A stretch of DNA of 25,297 bases from Blattamonas nauphoetae. Lineage: Eukaryota > Preaxostyla > Oxymonadida. Shown in pieces: positions 1 through 9,390 of the stretch. Below the pieces are notes generated by a model. The model was not told the DNA's origin and did no database searches. It was given only the letters and a program-made list of their open reading frames with translations. Each line of letters begins with the position of its first letter. Within the stretch, counting starts at the first letter, position 1. Both the position numbers and the translations under genes were made by a program. The stretch lies in contig JARBJD010000662.1 in assembly GCA_033064195.1 (NCBI GenBank), positions 1-25,297 of the forward strand, in the 5' to 3' direction.

Positions 1-141
1 ACCCAGAAGGTCCTCCCTCCACCAATATTGGCATTGCATCAGGCTACATATCATTGGGTTCTGATTGAGAATGACAACCACAATGAGCGCGATATGTCAT
101 TGATCGACGACTCCAGCGAAGAAGTGAAGAGAGGTTATTAA
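1..141 (+). pseudogene. Edge fragment, C-terminal end of an unknown protein of the virus-like element
   Basis: An open frame enters from the left edge and ends at TAA (139-141). The visible end is hydrophobic and then acidic, finishing ...SSEEVKRGY. I do not recognise the product. The stop codon is built into the paired-hairpin motif at 139-171, the same arrangement as at 620-652, which ties this fragment to the neighbouring + strand remnant. The 46 residues visible are too few to assign a family. Confidence 0.4.
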
Positions 142-171
142 TGCTTCGCATTTCTAAGATGACGAAGTCAT
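139..171 (+). terminator. Paired mini-hairpin motif at a stop codon, copy 1
   Basis: After the last Tyr codon the sequence reads TATTAATGCTTCGCATTTCT. It contains AATGC-TTC-GCATT (140-152), a perfect 5-base stem, followed seven bases later by ATGAC-GAA-GTCAT (159-171), another perfect 5-base stem. The TAA stop overlaps the first stem. The same arrangement recurs at 620-652. Placement at two gene ends suggests a transcription end or RNA 3'-processing signal of the element. The function is inferred. Confidence 0.5.
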
Positions 172-190
172 ATTACTGAACAGAACAAAT

Positions 191-622
191 ATGATATTTT
201 ATTTTGAAGAAAACAAAGATGGTGAAGGATACTTCTCAATTCAGAATTTTCACACTGCTCAACTCCCTCCTGATTTTACCAATTCTAGAAAACAAAATAC
301 CTACTTCCTCGACTGCAAACTCATCCATGAGGGAAGAAATAAATGGTTCAACAACAGTCATTTCAAAGGATATTCCTCAGCACATCACAATCCATGGTGA
401 TTGGATCCAGACTGATGCATTCAATGATTCATATGTTGCTTTCTGCAATGAACAGATTGCGAAGGAAAGAAGTGGGAATTAACTACTCGACAATCTATTG
501 TGAAGATCTGGTTCAAAGACAGTTCTGGTGAGTCAATCGAGATGGAAACATCAGAGACAATCAATGGAAAAATAATCAAAGAGTATTATGAATTTCTGGT
601 TGATCTCATGTTGGAGTATTAA
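191..622 (+). pseudogene. Unknown protein remnant of the virus-like element
   Basis: A + strand coding remnant starts with ATG at 191 (MIFYFEENKDGEG...) and ends at TAA 620-622 after ...DLMLEY. It is broken and treated as a fossil. Composition is acidic and aromatic with no signal peptide or membrane segment. I do not recognise a domain. The stop sits in the second copy of the paired-hairpin motif. Confidence 0.35.
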
Positions 623-652
623 TGCTTCGCATTTCTAGTATGACTACGTCAT
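620..652 (+). terminator. Paired mini-hairpin motif at a stop codon, copy 2
   Basis: The same layout as at 139-171: TAT-TAA running into AATGC-TTC-GCATT (621-633), then ATGAC-TAC-GTCAT (640-652). Both 5-base stems are kept exactly. The loop of the second stem differs (TAC against GAA), as do two spacer bases. Conserved stems with a changed loop fit selection on a folded form. The stretch from 653 to 800 holds nothing else I can name. Confidence 0.5.
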
Positions 653-800
653 GGTATTAGTCAGTGAATTATATTTTGTATGAGTTCATTGATGAGTGTC
701 TGTTGATGTCCGACAATAATACTCAGTTCCTGAATGGCTTTGAGACAGAAGCAAGAGAGTTCTGCATAATCAACTTGAAGACAATCTGGATTGGAATCAT

Positions 801-1414
801 TCACAACCTCTGGGAATATCTCTTGATCTGTTGAGCAATTACACCAATGTGTTTCTTCTCACTTTCCTTCTTCAGGCATTCACATTTCTCTTTGCAGTTC
901 TTCAAGTGTTCTTCATCTGTCTCATTTTCAATTTGCTTTGTCACTTTGTTAATCTTCGAGTCGAACGTGTTGAATTGGTAGCGAACAATTTCCACTTTAT
1001 TCAGTTGTTCAAGAACATCGGGGTACGGTTCAATATTTCTTTTCACTCTTCTGTCTGATAGCTGAGAAAAACTTCCTGTTGTAGATATTGAAAACACTCC
1101 CGAACCTGTGTCCTCATCGTAGTAATTCAATGCTGGTTTGTCACATGGAGACCACATAATTATTCCATCACCATTGAACTGAATTCCGAAGTTTCTGAAA
1201 TTGATTGTGAAATTGAAAGACCAGAAAAGAATGTTGATGACGGATATGTTCCAGGATGCTTCGGAAGTGATCCTTCTGAGATATTCCACTTCGCTCCATT
1301 CACATTGATCAATCCTCCAATTTCGGTGTCGTGATCGATCCATTTGTGCTGACTACTTTTGGATTGAAGATATCGCTGTCTTATGTCCTTCTGTTGTCTT
1401 CTGAAGTGAGTCAA
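801..1414 (-). pseudogene. S74-type (endosialidase chaperone) domain protein remnant
   Basis: The minus strand shows the start of the S74 chaperone signature: SDRRVKRNIEPYPDVLEQL, then VRYQFN, then a Lys/Glu-rich helical stretch and HIGVIAQQIKRY. In known S74 proteins the order is SDxRxKxNI, an aromatic Tyr-containing strand, then hIGxIAQEV. The domain normally sits at the C-terminus of tail-spike or fibre proteins, trimerises them and cuts itself off. Upstream (higher coordinates) is a beta-rich stretch with IIMWSPCDKPALNYY. It is broken and treated as a fossil. It faces the + strand remnants. No host gene with this domain is suggested by the surroundings. Confidence 0.6.
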
Positions 1415-1619
1415 TCACTGCCGAATTCTCGTTGGTTGTTGAGAGATTATGATCAATCATTTCTCAATCATTTGTGAATTGTATTTTGTCGATTCATTTC
1501 TGCTTGCTCTTTCATTGAAATAAAAAATGATAATCCCTCATGAACATACGTCACCGGCACATTATTTCTGACATACTCAGAGACTAGCGAACAGTTCTCT
1601 CTCTCATTGATTCAATTAA

Positions 1620-3460
1620 TGCTTGTTCCGAACATACTCGACGTCTTTCCTGTACATCGCAGTTGGATTCATTTCAATACAAATTAAAAAATTCAGAATT
1701 AGATTTTCTTTCGTTGATTTCTCAGTTTTGGATTTTTCACTGGAATCGAGGATCAATGGGTTCGATCACCAATTCTCAAGAGTGCTTGTTTCGTTCCGAT
1801 TCTTCGCGTTTCTGATTCTTCTGGTGCTCAGGATCATCGTGGTATGCTTCGTTTTGAAGATTTCGGACTTTTGCAGAGTTATTTGAGGTTTCACAACCAG
1901 GTCCAGATCCTCGGTAAAAGTATGCATTCTTCACCATATCGACATCATTTTTATCTTGTTTCAGCTCTGTTTTCACTAGTTTCAACCGAATTGTCACTTC
2001 ATTCTCATTCGTTACCATCTCATTTTTGATCTCACTTCCGTCTTCGTTTCCTCGTTGTTTCCTCTTTTTTACCACTTCATTCATGTTTCTTTCGACTAAA
2101 CTTTTCTCTAATACAACACACCATTTCCGTTAAGTGAAGATTCCGGAATTTTACCGAGATCTCACTTTCAACGGCTCACTTCATATCTCGGAATTTTTCC
2201 GTAATCTTCATCATTTCACATACGTTTTGAATCATTTTGTTGTTTTAAGAGAGAAAACCGGAACACAAGCGACATTTTCACGATTGGTGTCACATTTCAC
2301 ACCGTTTTCACGATCGTCAATTTCCCTCTCAGTTTCAGACTTGCCCGTTTCATTGTTGGTTGTTTCGGCTTTCATTTACTCTGTTTTTGTGAAAAGTTGA
2401 TGAAAACTCGACTAAAATGATGTGCTAGTGAAGTGAGAACGACCCACAAAATGGAAGTGATATGAGCAAAATGAAGAGGAGTAATGGTTCAACTCGAGGT
2501 GAAATGTGGAGAGAATGATGTGAAAGAAGGGCTGAAGTGGTGTTCAAACATGCAAACACTGTGAAAAGCTGTGAAATGACGAATCAAAAAGTGAAATTTT
2601 GAGACAACTATCCGACAAAAATTTCTGAAAATTTGAGCACACCTTCCTCTAACAACGAGAAAGAAGGCGCAATATGTGAAAATCGGGGCAAAAATCTAAT
2701 AGTGCAAGTTGTGAAGAAAAGAGTCGTCAAAACGGTGAAGTGAAGAACCAACAAAATGAAACTAAGGAAATGCGCTATACGTCTCGCGTCGACTTATGTT
2801 CGTTAAAATGATGTAATAACGGAGTAAATGAAGTGAAAGTAGTGAAATGTGAAAATTCATGAAAAGTGTCCGAAACTTGTGGTGACAAATGTCGAGATCC
2901 ACCGAATCGTCACCTGACGTCGGGGAAGGAAATGGAGTGCAAAACGTTAATAGGGGACGAAAGTGGTCCAGAAAATGATAGTGCTGAAAGTCCAAACCTC
3001 CCAGAAAAATTTCGAGATTTTGACCATGGATATGGGTCGGATCAAACCAAAAATCTCAGAAGTGCTTTTATCAAAAATCCTACCTTTCAAAATGATTTCC
3101 GTCATAATCAAACGTGTTTGAACACAATTTGAGACATAAAGCAGTTCATAGCAGCAAAATCGCAACATCGACTTTTGGTTACTTTTTGTACTAAAGTTCG
3201 GTACGCAGTTCGACGAATTCCCAACCGATTTTGATCAAACCTCTTTGATCGATGACCTACATTGTCCCCGAGATTTTAGAATTTTTTCAGAATTTTTCGA
3301 AATGGTTCTCACATTGATTTCATTGATTTGTGGTCAAAATAGATTTTCAGTAGTTTCAAGACCTTTCATGGTACTTTTCAAGTGAGGACGGTCTCCAAAA
3401 TACAACCAATTGTCCAAGCGAACGTAATACTCATTCTTTGTTCGTAAATCGCGATATTTG
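1620..3460. other. Gene-poor stretch with a strand-composition switch
   Basis: No convincing gene. Short open frames on both strands are low-complexity (Phe/Leu/Ser-rich one way, Lys/Glu/Asn-rich the other) and overlap each other. The + strand is pyrimidine-rich from about 1880 to 2390, with repeated CATTTC/TTTCAC-type words, and purine-rich from about 2395 to 2960, with GTGAAATG-type words. I found no inverted repeat that accounts for the switch. From 3170 to 3460 the sequence is AT-rich with nothing I can name. Confidence 0.4.
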
Positions 3461-3466
3461 AATGGC

Positions 3467-4005
3467 TCAAGTACCTTTTGTATGTTCCAATGAGTTCACA
3501 ATTCTCTTTTTCAATTCATTTTCAACAAACGATTGTGTGTAATGTTTTCGTTGACAATTATGAGCTCGATATCCCTTCATCCATTTCGATGGAATCACTT
3601 TCCATTCGACTCCTTCGTACCGGTATGTGACAAGTGAATCAGCATACTTGTATTCAGAAATGAGTTCACAATTTTCGTTTTCATTGACTCGAGAAACTTT
3701 GCTTTCGTGCAACAATTGGATACTTGAATGTATCTCTGGCGATTCGTGTGTGGTCTAGATCCTTTGACAAAACGCTGTAAGTACACTCGATAAATGTCAT
3801 CTGGTTTATCTTCGTGATAATATTCGAAAGTGCTCGATGTGAGATATGTTGTTCCTTGTCGATTGAGAGTTGGTGGAACTTTCATCTTCAAATTTTCTTT
3901 GTCCAATATTTCCTGTAGTTGATTTGGTGTTAATACGCAACTCATTTTATCCAAATTAAAAATTGAATAAAAAAAGAAATCGACTTTGTTTTGGAAAGTA
4001 CTCAA
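3467..4005 (-). pseudogene. Unknown protein with two similar units
   Basis: Minus-strand coding sequence of unknown function, probably starting at MSCVLTPNQLQEILDKEN. Two stretches resemble each other: YRVYLQRFVKGSRPHTNRQR followed by ...KIVNS, and WKVIPSKWMKGYRAHNCQRK followed by ...RIVNS. Each has a hydrophobic strand, a KG-x-R-x-H-x2-x-R core and a helical end. At DNA level the words GAGTTCACAATT recur near 3490 and 3662. The two units are not in one reading frame, so the gene looks broken or holds a short intron I could not place. It lies between the virus-like fossil and a truncated host gene copy and could belong to a mobile element. I do not recognise the family. Confidence 0.4.
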
Positions 4006-4199
4006 AAAGCTTCAAAAAGGACACTTTCACGAGGTCCTTTTTGGCCATTATTTTTAGAATTTAGGCCAAATATTGATGTCATCAAAATGTCATAAATTCC
4101 TTTTAATACAAGATTCAAAATTGGTCAATCGGCGTTGACTTTTAGTTTTGATTTCAATGACAATTTCAGATTGGTTCTCTATTCGCTTCTATAACTACT

Positions 4200-5564
4200 T
4201 TGAGATGGTTCTTGGTGTATGCGGACAGAGCGATATATATGAAACACATTTGGAATGAATGGTTCCCCAACTTTAGCAACGCTGTTAATCCATCAAAATT
4301 GCCATTCACTGTTGGCTTCATCTCATTCCACACGAACCTCGTCAGCATATTGAGAGTTTATCTCGATCAGATTCGAGATTATGAACCGGCGAGGACGAGC
4401 TCATTGACAGATCAACTTCGAGGCGAACTGGACGAGCTCTCTCGCGTTCTACACACAAACGAAGGATTACGTCGTCCATCTCTCGCTTCATCCATTCGCT
4501 TTGGATGACGAGTACCATGACACAATTCTTGACTTTCTCGACCGATTGTTTCGATGCGACTGTGAATACAACAAGACACGTTCATTTCGAGCAGAATTGA
4601 GACAGAAAATGGATGAATCTGCAATCTCGTCGTCATCACCACCATTCATCCTCACATCCGAACTTGCTTGTCGTCTCTCCGACGAAGAGATCGTGAACAT
4701 TGTGGACAAAATTGTTGGTCTGCTCGACAGCGACTCTCCTTTGGATGACGACACCATCCTTCGGATCTGCACATTCATCAGAATGCAACTCAGTCGTGTC
4801 TATCTGCCCGATCTGTTCAGAAAAGCTGGAAGATCAAATGAGCAATACTTGCACGCCTTCGAGTCTCTCCTCTCTCTCAACGTAGACTATTTGGATCGAG
4901 CACCGATAAGGTATCTTCTCTCGACTTGGCCAAAGGAACTCCAACAAGCATTGGACGAATGGGATGATGTTGATTTGGAGAGAGTTGGAATTGTGAAGGG
5001 AATGATCGACCAGAACCAACACTCCGATGAATTCGAACCGAAAACATTTGAATCTCTCGTTGTCGATTTTGCCATCCGAAGCCTTTCACAAGCTCGCCAC
5101 AGTGCCGCTCGACTGTCTCAACCACAACTCGAACAACTGCTTGCTCCGTCCGTCGACGTCGTAAGCAAACACTTCATCCAACTCCGCTCGTTTGAGAAGT
5201 GGGGAGATGAGAGACATCAGAAAATGTTTGTCGATGTCTGCTATTGTTGCGATCAGCGTGCGGTTGCTCAGTGTGTCAGCAGGATTGGATTCTTCTCTCG
5301 CTTTGTGACTGCTTTGTTCAACGACAATCCGAACACAAGCGAAGCTTTTTCAGGATGATCGTTAATCGTCGAGATTATGAGATGACAGACGAAGATCGGA
5401 AGACGATTGGAAGAACGGTCCCAAACTTTCTGGAGGAAGGCTGGCAAGATGCTGTGGAATTCATCTTCATTCAGGGGAAGGATGTCGACCATTTCGACAC
5501 CAAATTCAGTGCAAGACTAATGATGAAATTCTTCGGAACGAATCTCAACAGTCTGACTAATTGA
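4200..5564 (+). pseudogene. 5'-truncated copy of a helical-repeat family gene
   Basis: C-terminal part of a protein also encoded at 20774-24590. It reads from RWFLVYADRAIYMKHIWNEW through YLDRAPIRYLLSTWPKEL to a stop at 5562-5564 after NLNSLTN. The protein is Leu-rich and alpha-helical in the style of armadillo/HEAT repeats, with no catalytic motif seen. The main open stretch is 4501-5358. A CT pair missing near 4437, compared with copy B, separates it from 4200-4508. A 38-base GT-AG intron (5316-5353, starting GTTCAACG and ending TTTTTCAG) joins the frame to MIVNRRDYEMTDEDRKTIGR, which runs to the stop. No start codon or N-terminal part is present, so this is a broken partial copy. The role is probably protein binding; I cannot be more specific. 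Confidence 0.65.
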
Positions 5565-6130
5565 TGTGTGTCTGACTGATGCTGTTCACTCCCATTCGTG
5601 TGGCATTGTCGCGAATGGACGAATCAAACACGTTCTGTGTTCAATATCCATTTCATTTCTTTAATTCTTCTCATTTCATCAAAGGAATCACATTTATCTA
5701 TTGTTTTCTCTTATGATGTGTAGTTATCCTGTCCTCCTCGCTCTCTGTCCGCTCCAGGGGTTCCAAAGAGTAGATTATTCCATCAGATCTCGTTCAGAAC
5801 AGTTGTTTTCAAAGTCGCACATTATGCCGTTCTCAATGTAGGGTTCAGTGTTTAAAAATTACGGATAATGTGGTATTTTTGATTGATGTGAGGTTGATTC
5901 TGAGAAAAAATGAGCGAAATGAAAGCCTGGAGCGGCGTAATTTTCCATTCAGCTGCTGCCCTTTTTCAATTTCTTCTAAATTGCTGTGTCCACATGACAA
6001 GAAATTGAAATTCCCGATGAGTTTTTTGACGACAATTACGAGGAGGCACTAGACTTAATTCGGATACTTGTGATGGAGGAGAAAAGATAGGTGTATTTGG
6101 TTCGATTCATAGTCCTTCTTGTCTGGCTCT
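5565..6130. other. 3' non-coding part of the duplicated unit
   Basis: About 570 bases without a credible gene, matched by 24591-25150. Single-base changes and short-run length differences are commoner here than in the upstream coding part, as expected of untranslated DNA. No terminator or RNA gene is recognised. Confidence 0.6.
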
Positions 6131-6167
6131 CTTCGATCTTTGCTCTTGTGCAAATGGTTCAAACGGA
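6131..6167 (+). repeat. Left 37-base direct repeat flanking an insertion
   Basis: Starts CTTCGATCTTTGCTCTTGTG and ends GGTTCAAACGGA. An identical copy stands at 6589-6625. Copy B of the duplication has this sequence only once (around 25154-25190), so it is the target-site duplication of the insertion between. Confidence 0.8.
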
Positions 6168-6588
6168 GGCACGAGTGGACTTTCTGGGCCAAAGGTGATC
6201 GAGGTGTGTTGTGACATTGTAGTTCATCGAGGCTATTCTCTCGTAATAAATTGTCGAATATGGATGTGAACACGTTTTATTTTCAAAATGTTGAGAATAC
6301 TGTCGAGATCGTCTCAGAGAATGTCACGATCATTCGATCGTGTTTGATGAGGTCGATCGGCGAACTATATCACTTCATCTTTACGCTTTCTTGATTCATT
6401 TCAACTTTATGTCTCGTATTTTCTTACAATTTTTCAAAACATAGCGATTGATCATGATGTATCGTGAAGTGACAATCTACTGCAGTTCTCCCTTCAAGAC
6501 ACCAATTTTTGGAAGTGAACGTTTTGGCCTAGCGGTAGCCAACCCTCTGTCGACTGTTGTGCTCGGGGTTCGACTCCGCCGAGCACAA
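6168..6588 (+). mobile_element. 421-base insertion with tRNA-like 3' end, 37-base target duplication
   Basis: Absent from the paired locus, where the flanks meet directly. The insert has no long open frame. It contains a 7-base stem hairpin CACGATC-ATTC-GATCGTG near 6328 and ends in a Pol III-type A box and B box within a tRNA-like segment (6521-6588). The long direct repeats fit retroposition of a small RNA (SINE-like), but the promoter boxes lie at the right end and not at the 5' end as in ordinary tRNA-derived SINEs, and no poly-A or simple-repeat tail is obvious. An alternative is capture of a fragment bearing a tRNA-related gene at a break. Confidence 0.6.
6521..6588 (+). ncRNA. tRNA-like segment with Pol III A and B boxes
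   Basis: TGGCCTAGCGG (from 6525) fits the tRNA A box and can form a D-arm-like stem TGGC/GCCA. GGTTCGACTCC (6568-6578) fits the B box consensus GGTTCGANTCC. The B box lies in the loop of a perfect 11-base stem, GTTGTGCTCGG (6556-6566) pairing with CCGAGCACAAC (6579-6589). That is longer than a normal T stem, and no normal anticodon arm or acceptor stem is seen, so this is tRNA-derived or tRNA-like and not a working tRNA gene. No T-run terminator follows at once. Confidence 0.5.
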
Positions 6589-6625
6589 CTTCGATCTTTG
6601 CTCTTGTGCAAATGGTTCAAACGGA
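6589..6625 (+). repeat. Right 37-base direct repeat flanking an insertion
   Basis: Identical to 6131-6167. After it, sequence homologous to copy B resumes (GGATATAAACAGTCTG) and runs on to at least 6745. From there to about 7120 no gene is recognised. Confidence 0.8.
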
Positions 6626-7124
6626 TATAAACAGTCTGTCATAAACTCATGAAATTCTTGGTTCTCTTTTCATTCCACATCTCCTCCAGACAAATAATCT
6701 GAACTTGATCTCCTTTTCTTTTCTTTGAATCTCCTTCTCATCTTGATTTTCTTCAATTATTGTCTATTTTTCTTTCATTTTTCGATATTCATTGCGATTA
6801 GTTCATTTCTTTCTCGTTCTTCAGGTTTCAAACTCATTCTTGTTGCCACTCTCTTCATGGCCATTTCATCTCTCTTCTGAGTTGTTCATTAAGTGTCATT
6901 CATAACATATCAGCGTTTTCTTGTCTCAATTCCTCTTGGCTCCTCACAGGATCATCATCTCAAATCATCCCACATTCTCACCCGACTACTTCGACACTAT
7001 TTCCATATAGGTCGGTCCGGACATCTCACCGAGACTGGGAGACGAGCCTTGTTGTTTGTAATAATTGTTCTCATCTCGGCAAAAGACTCAACTTTATTTT
7101 TTGTTTTCTCTTCCTCTTCACAAT

Positions 7125-7259
7125 CTATCGTCTCCAACTGAGAGCCAGGAATATCCTCTGTGAGAGAGCTGTGGATGATGAATTGATAGCTCTGCCTCCA
7201 TGACTTGTCTGGACAGGGACAGGCGGAAAAAAGAAAAGGCATGAAAATAAGATCACCAT
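7125..7259 (-). CDS. Short open frame with signal-peptide-like start
   Basis: A 44-codon frame starting MVILFSCLFFFPPVPVQTSH. The strongly hydrophobic start followed by PVPVQTS looks like a cleavable signal peptide of a secreted or surface protein, then a Ser/Thr-rich stretch. A continuation in another frame (TEDIPGSQLETIDCEEE, to about 7000) suggests the beginning of a broken or spliced surface-protein gene reading left. Evidence is thin. It may be a decayed gene start. Confidence 0.25.
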   Translation of the reverse strand: MVILFSCLFFFPPVPVQTSHGGRAINSSSTALSQRIFLALSWRR

Positions 7260-7396
7260 AAGAAAGACAACATGAAGCGATAAAGTCAAAGATGACAAAA
7301 GATCGAGAAAGAGACCAAGCGATGAAGAGCTAACACGTTCATCCAAACAGAGCCGCACAACACTGCTCGAATCTGAGGAACTCGTTGTTCGCTGAT

Positions 7397-9390
7397 TCAG
7401 AACTTCTTGAAAAGGCAAATGTTAAGTGAGCGAGATCGACAATGAGAACATTGATGAAAAGAAGGTCCCTCTTTCCATTTTTTCCATTTTCCAACGATTT
7501 CCAGCGCAATGAGCATGGAAACAATGTCGTTCATTAGATTGTCAAAGCGAGAGTTCGTTCTGTTTTGTTCAGCTTGCTTGACGATGAAGAGTGTTGGGAT
7601 GAAGAATGGAATGTTGACATTCACATCTTCTCCACTCTGACTCAATCTCAATACATCCACTTTTCTGAACACATGATGGTTTGAGGAAGAGATGTGTTTG
7701 GTTGGGCGATGTTCGGCATTAGAGAGGAGGACGATCCAATGAGTGAACAGGTATCCATTGCAGGGTGAGGATACCAGTGTCCCATTCACACAAAGCAGTG
7801 CTGATTCGATTGTGTTGCAAGCTTCATTTCATTTTGGTCCAACGAGTGAACACATCTCAATCGTCAAGTGCCCTTCAACCATTCGAATGAGGATCAGCGA
7901 AGGAAGTCAGAGAGGGCAAGATCAACATCATGGACCCGAAGACGCCCCCCACAACCATCAACCATTCCTTCTCCTTCCAATTCCGACGATGACAACAAAG
8001 AAGACACAAACAATTCAGGTGATGTTGATGGTCCTGATTCGATCACAATTTCATGCTGAGACAACATTGTCACTTGTTCGGTCTGTACCATGTTGTGAAT
8101 GATCGAAATCGACTGCGACGAAAGCTCAACGCCTTCCACAATCTTCCATCCATCCTCAATTGTTGAGCACGGTCGCGTTCGATCCCCACAAAACAAACTC
8201 GAGCCTGCAGATGAATCAGAATCAACGTAAATGAGGACGTCAACTGGAAGTCTGCCGGTTGTCGTTGAGATGGTTGTGTGTCCCAGAGATCACAACAGAG
8301 TGATTGTGAGCTGTCAATGATGGATGGACCAGAGAGTGTTTCAGACAGCACAATAGTATCACCATTTGGGTTAATCCTTCCATTCTTCCAACTTCACTCC
8401 TACCAGTGCCACAAGCACTGATTTCTGTTGCTCGCCTCCCAGCGAGCAAGCTGCCCCTGTGATTCGGATCCGCTCTGACGCAGCGATGAAGGGCTGGACA
8501 GAGACAAGAGCATTGAACGACGAACTTGTTATTCCGGAAATCGGATATTCTGTTCCATTATCCAGGGTGGAGGTCTGTCTGTAGACTTCAACGAGAACGA
8601 TGCCAGTGGAGAGGTCAAAAGATGTGATGGTGAGTGGAAGGACTTCAATTGGCTTCTTTGTGGTTTGTCGGGTGAGTGAAATCCTTTGATACCATTCGTG
8701 TTGTTGAGAAAGACAGATACACAAAATCTGGATTGGAGGTGGGGAAGACACACGAAATTGATGAATGAGTCGGGCCGAGTGATGTTCAGGCGCATCTGAA
8801 TCCCTCTCACGTTCGGCGATACGATTCCTACCCCGCTGTCGTTGCTCGTGCTCAACATCACCCAACTCCCAACCTCTCGCTCACGAACTTCACTCCCAGA
8901 CTGCGAACAGCTGGACGAGAAGAGACGAGGATGTCCTGTCATGAGGCTGCTGTAGGGGAGTTTTGTTCAGACAGGTCAGATGAGAAGAGAGGGGGAAGTT
9001 CCTTGGTGAGATCTTGCACTTCCAACGAGAAACCAGTTCTAAGAAGGACAGTGCCTTCTGTGACGATTTGTGATCTTCAGAAGTGGACCGAATGATCATG
9101 CACATATTTTCATCGTTCAGGGGACGACAAACAAGAAGGGATGAAGATTTCTGATGTACACGATATCGTTGGTCTCACTCACTTAGGTGACTTGAATCCA
9201 CAAATTGGACTTGAATTTGGGGAATATCGGACTTGTGACAGAAGTCTTGGCCAACAATGTTTGATGGATTCTGGGTGATTGTGTTGGGCGAACATCGGAC
9301 GCGTCAACCAGTAGAACATAAATGTTCTTCTTTGAGAATGTTCGAGAAGAGTGCAATGATGAGCTTGGTCTGAATCGGTCTATAGTCAAC
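7397..9390 (-). pseudogene. Broken surface-protein-like gene (Ser/Thr-rich, beta-repeat type)
   Basis: Minus-strand coding character moves between frames over about 2 kb: SGVGIVSPNVRGIQMRLNIT (about 8880-8760), PLTITSFDLSTGIVLVEVYR with GTEYPISGITSSSFNALVSV (8650-8490), NPNGDTIVLSETLSGPSIID (about 8375-8310), LPVDVLIYVDSDSSAGSSLF with CGDRTRPCSTIEDGW (8255-8140), and VNGTLVSSPCNGYLFTHWIV (about 7790-7720). The Ser/Thr-rich alternating hydrophobic pattern and the CGxxxxPCSTI motif resemble large protist surface proteins of beta-helix type. At least three frame changes (near 8750, 8375 and 8260) are not explained by introns I can place. Further weak coding lies at 9390-9183. It is probably a pseudogene; the family is by pattern only. 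Confidence 0.4.

Larger units (their letters stand above)
1..1600. mobile_element. Fossil of a virus-like element (left end outside window)
   Basis: A compact stretch with two + strand gene remnants (1-141 and 191-622) and a minus-strand remnant (801-1414) that carries a peptidase S74 / endosialidase-chaperone-like domain. Such domains are known in tail-fibre and surface proteins of phages and large DNA viruses, and occur in some Polinton/Maverick-like elements. The tight packing, the facing orientation and a shared paired-hairpin motif after two stop codons suggest one element. The family (Polinton-like or other large DNA virus) cannot be settled here because no polymerase, integrase or capsid gene is recognisable. 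It looks broken, with a few breaks, and is treated as a fossil. The right boundary is not defined; 1600 is where recognisable content stops. Confidence 0.4.
4200..6745 (+). repeat. Segmental duplication, copy A (pairs with 22182-25297)
   Basis: From TTGAGATGG at 4200 this stretch matches 22182 onward. It covers the last part of a helical-repeat gene (to 5564) and at least 1.1 kb of 3' non-coding DNA. The match to copy B is interrupted by a 1055-base insertion in B at the site equal to 5363-5364 and by a 421-base insertion in A (6168-6588). Upstream of 4200 the two loci are unrelated, so copy A lacks the first part of the gene. Through the coding part I see essentially only indels in short runs; substitutions appear in the 3' non-coding part (for example CAGCTGCTG against CAGTTGCTG near 5950). 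The right end of the match lies beyond the window end of copy B. Confidence 0.85.

Noticed and set aside
4488-5125. Several minus-strand frames in the duplicated gene
   Set aside because: Shadows of the + strand frame, which keeps the same protein in both copies.
5870-6273. Small frames on both strands
   Set aside because: They are not conserved in the other copy of the duplication, where indels shift them; treated as non-coding.
6521-6588. Working tRNA gene
   Set aside because: A and B boxes are good, but there is no acceptor stem or proper anticodon arm, and the stem around the B box is 11 base pairs long.
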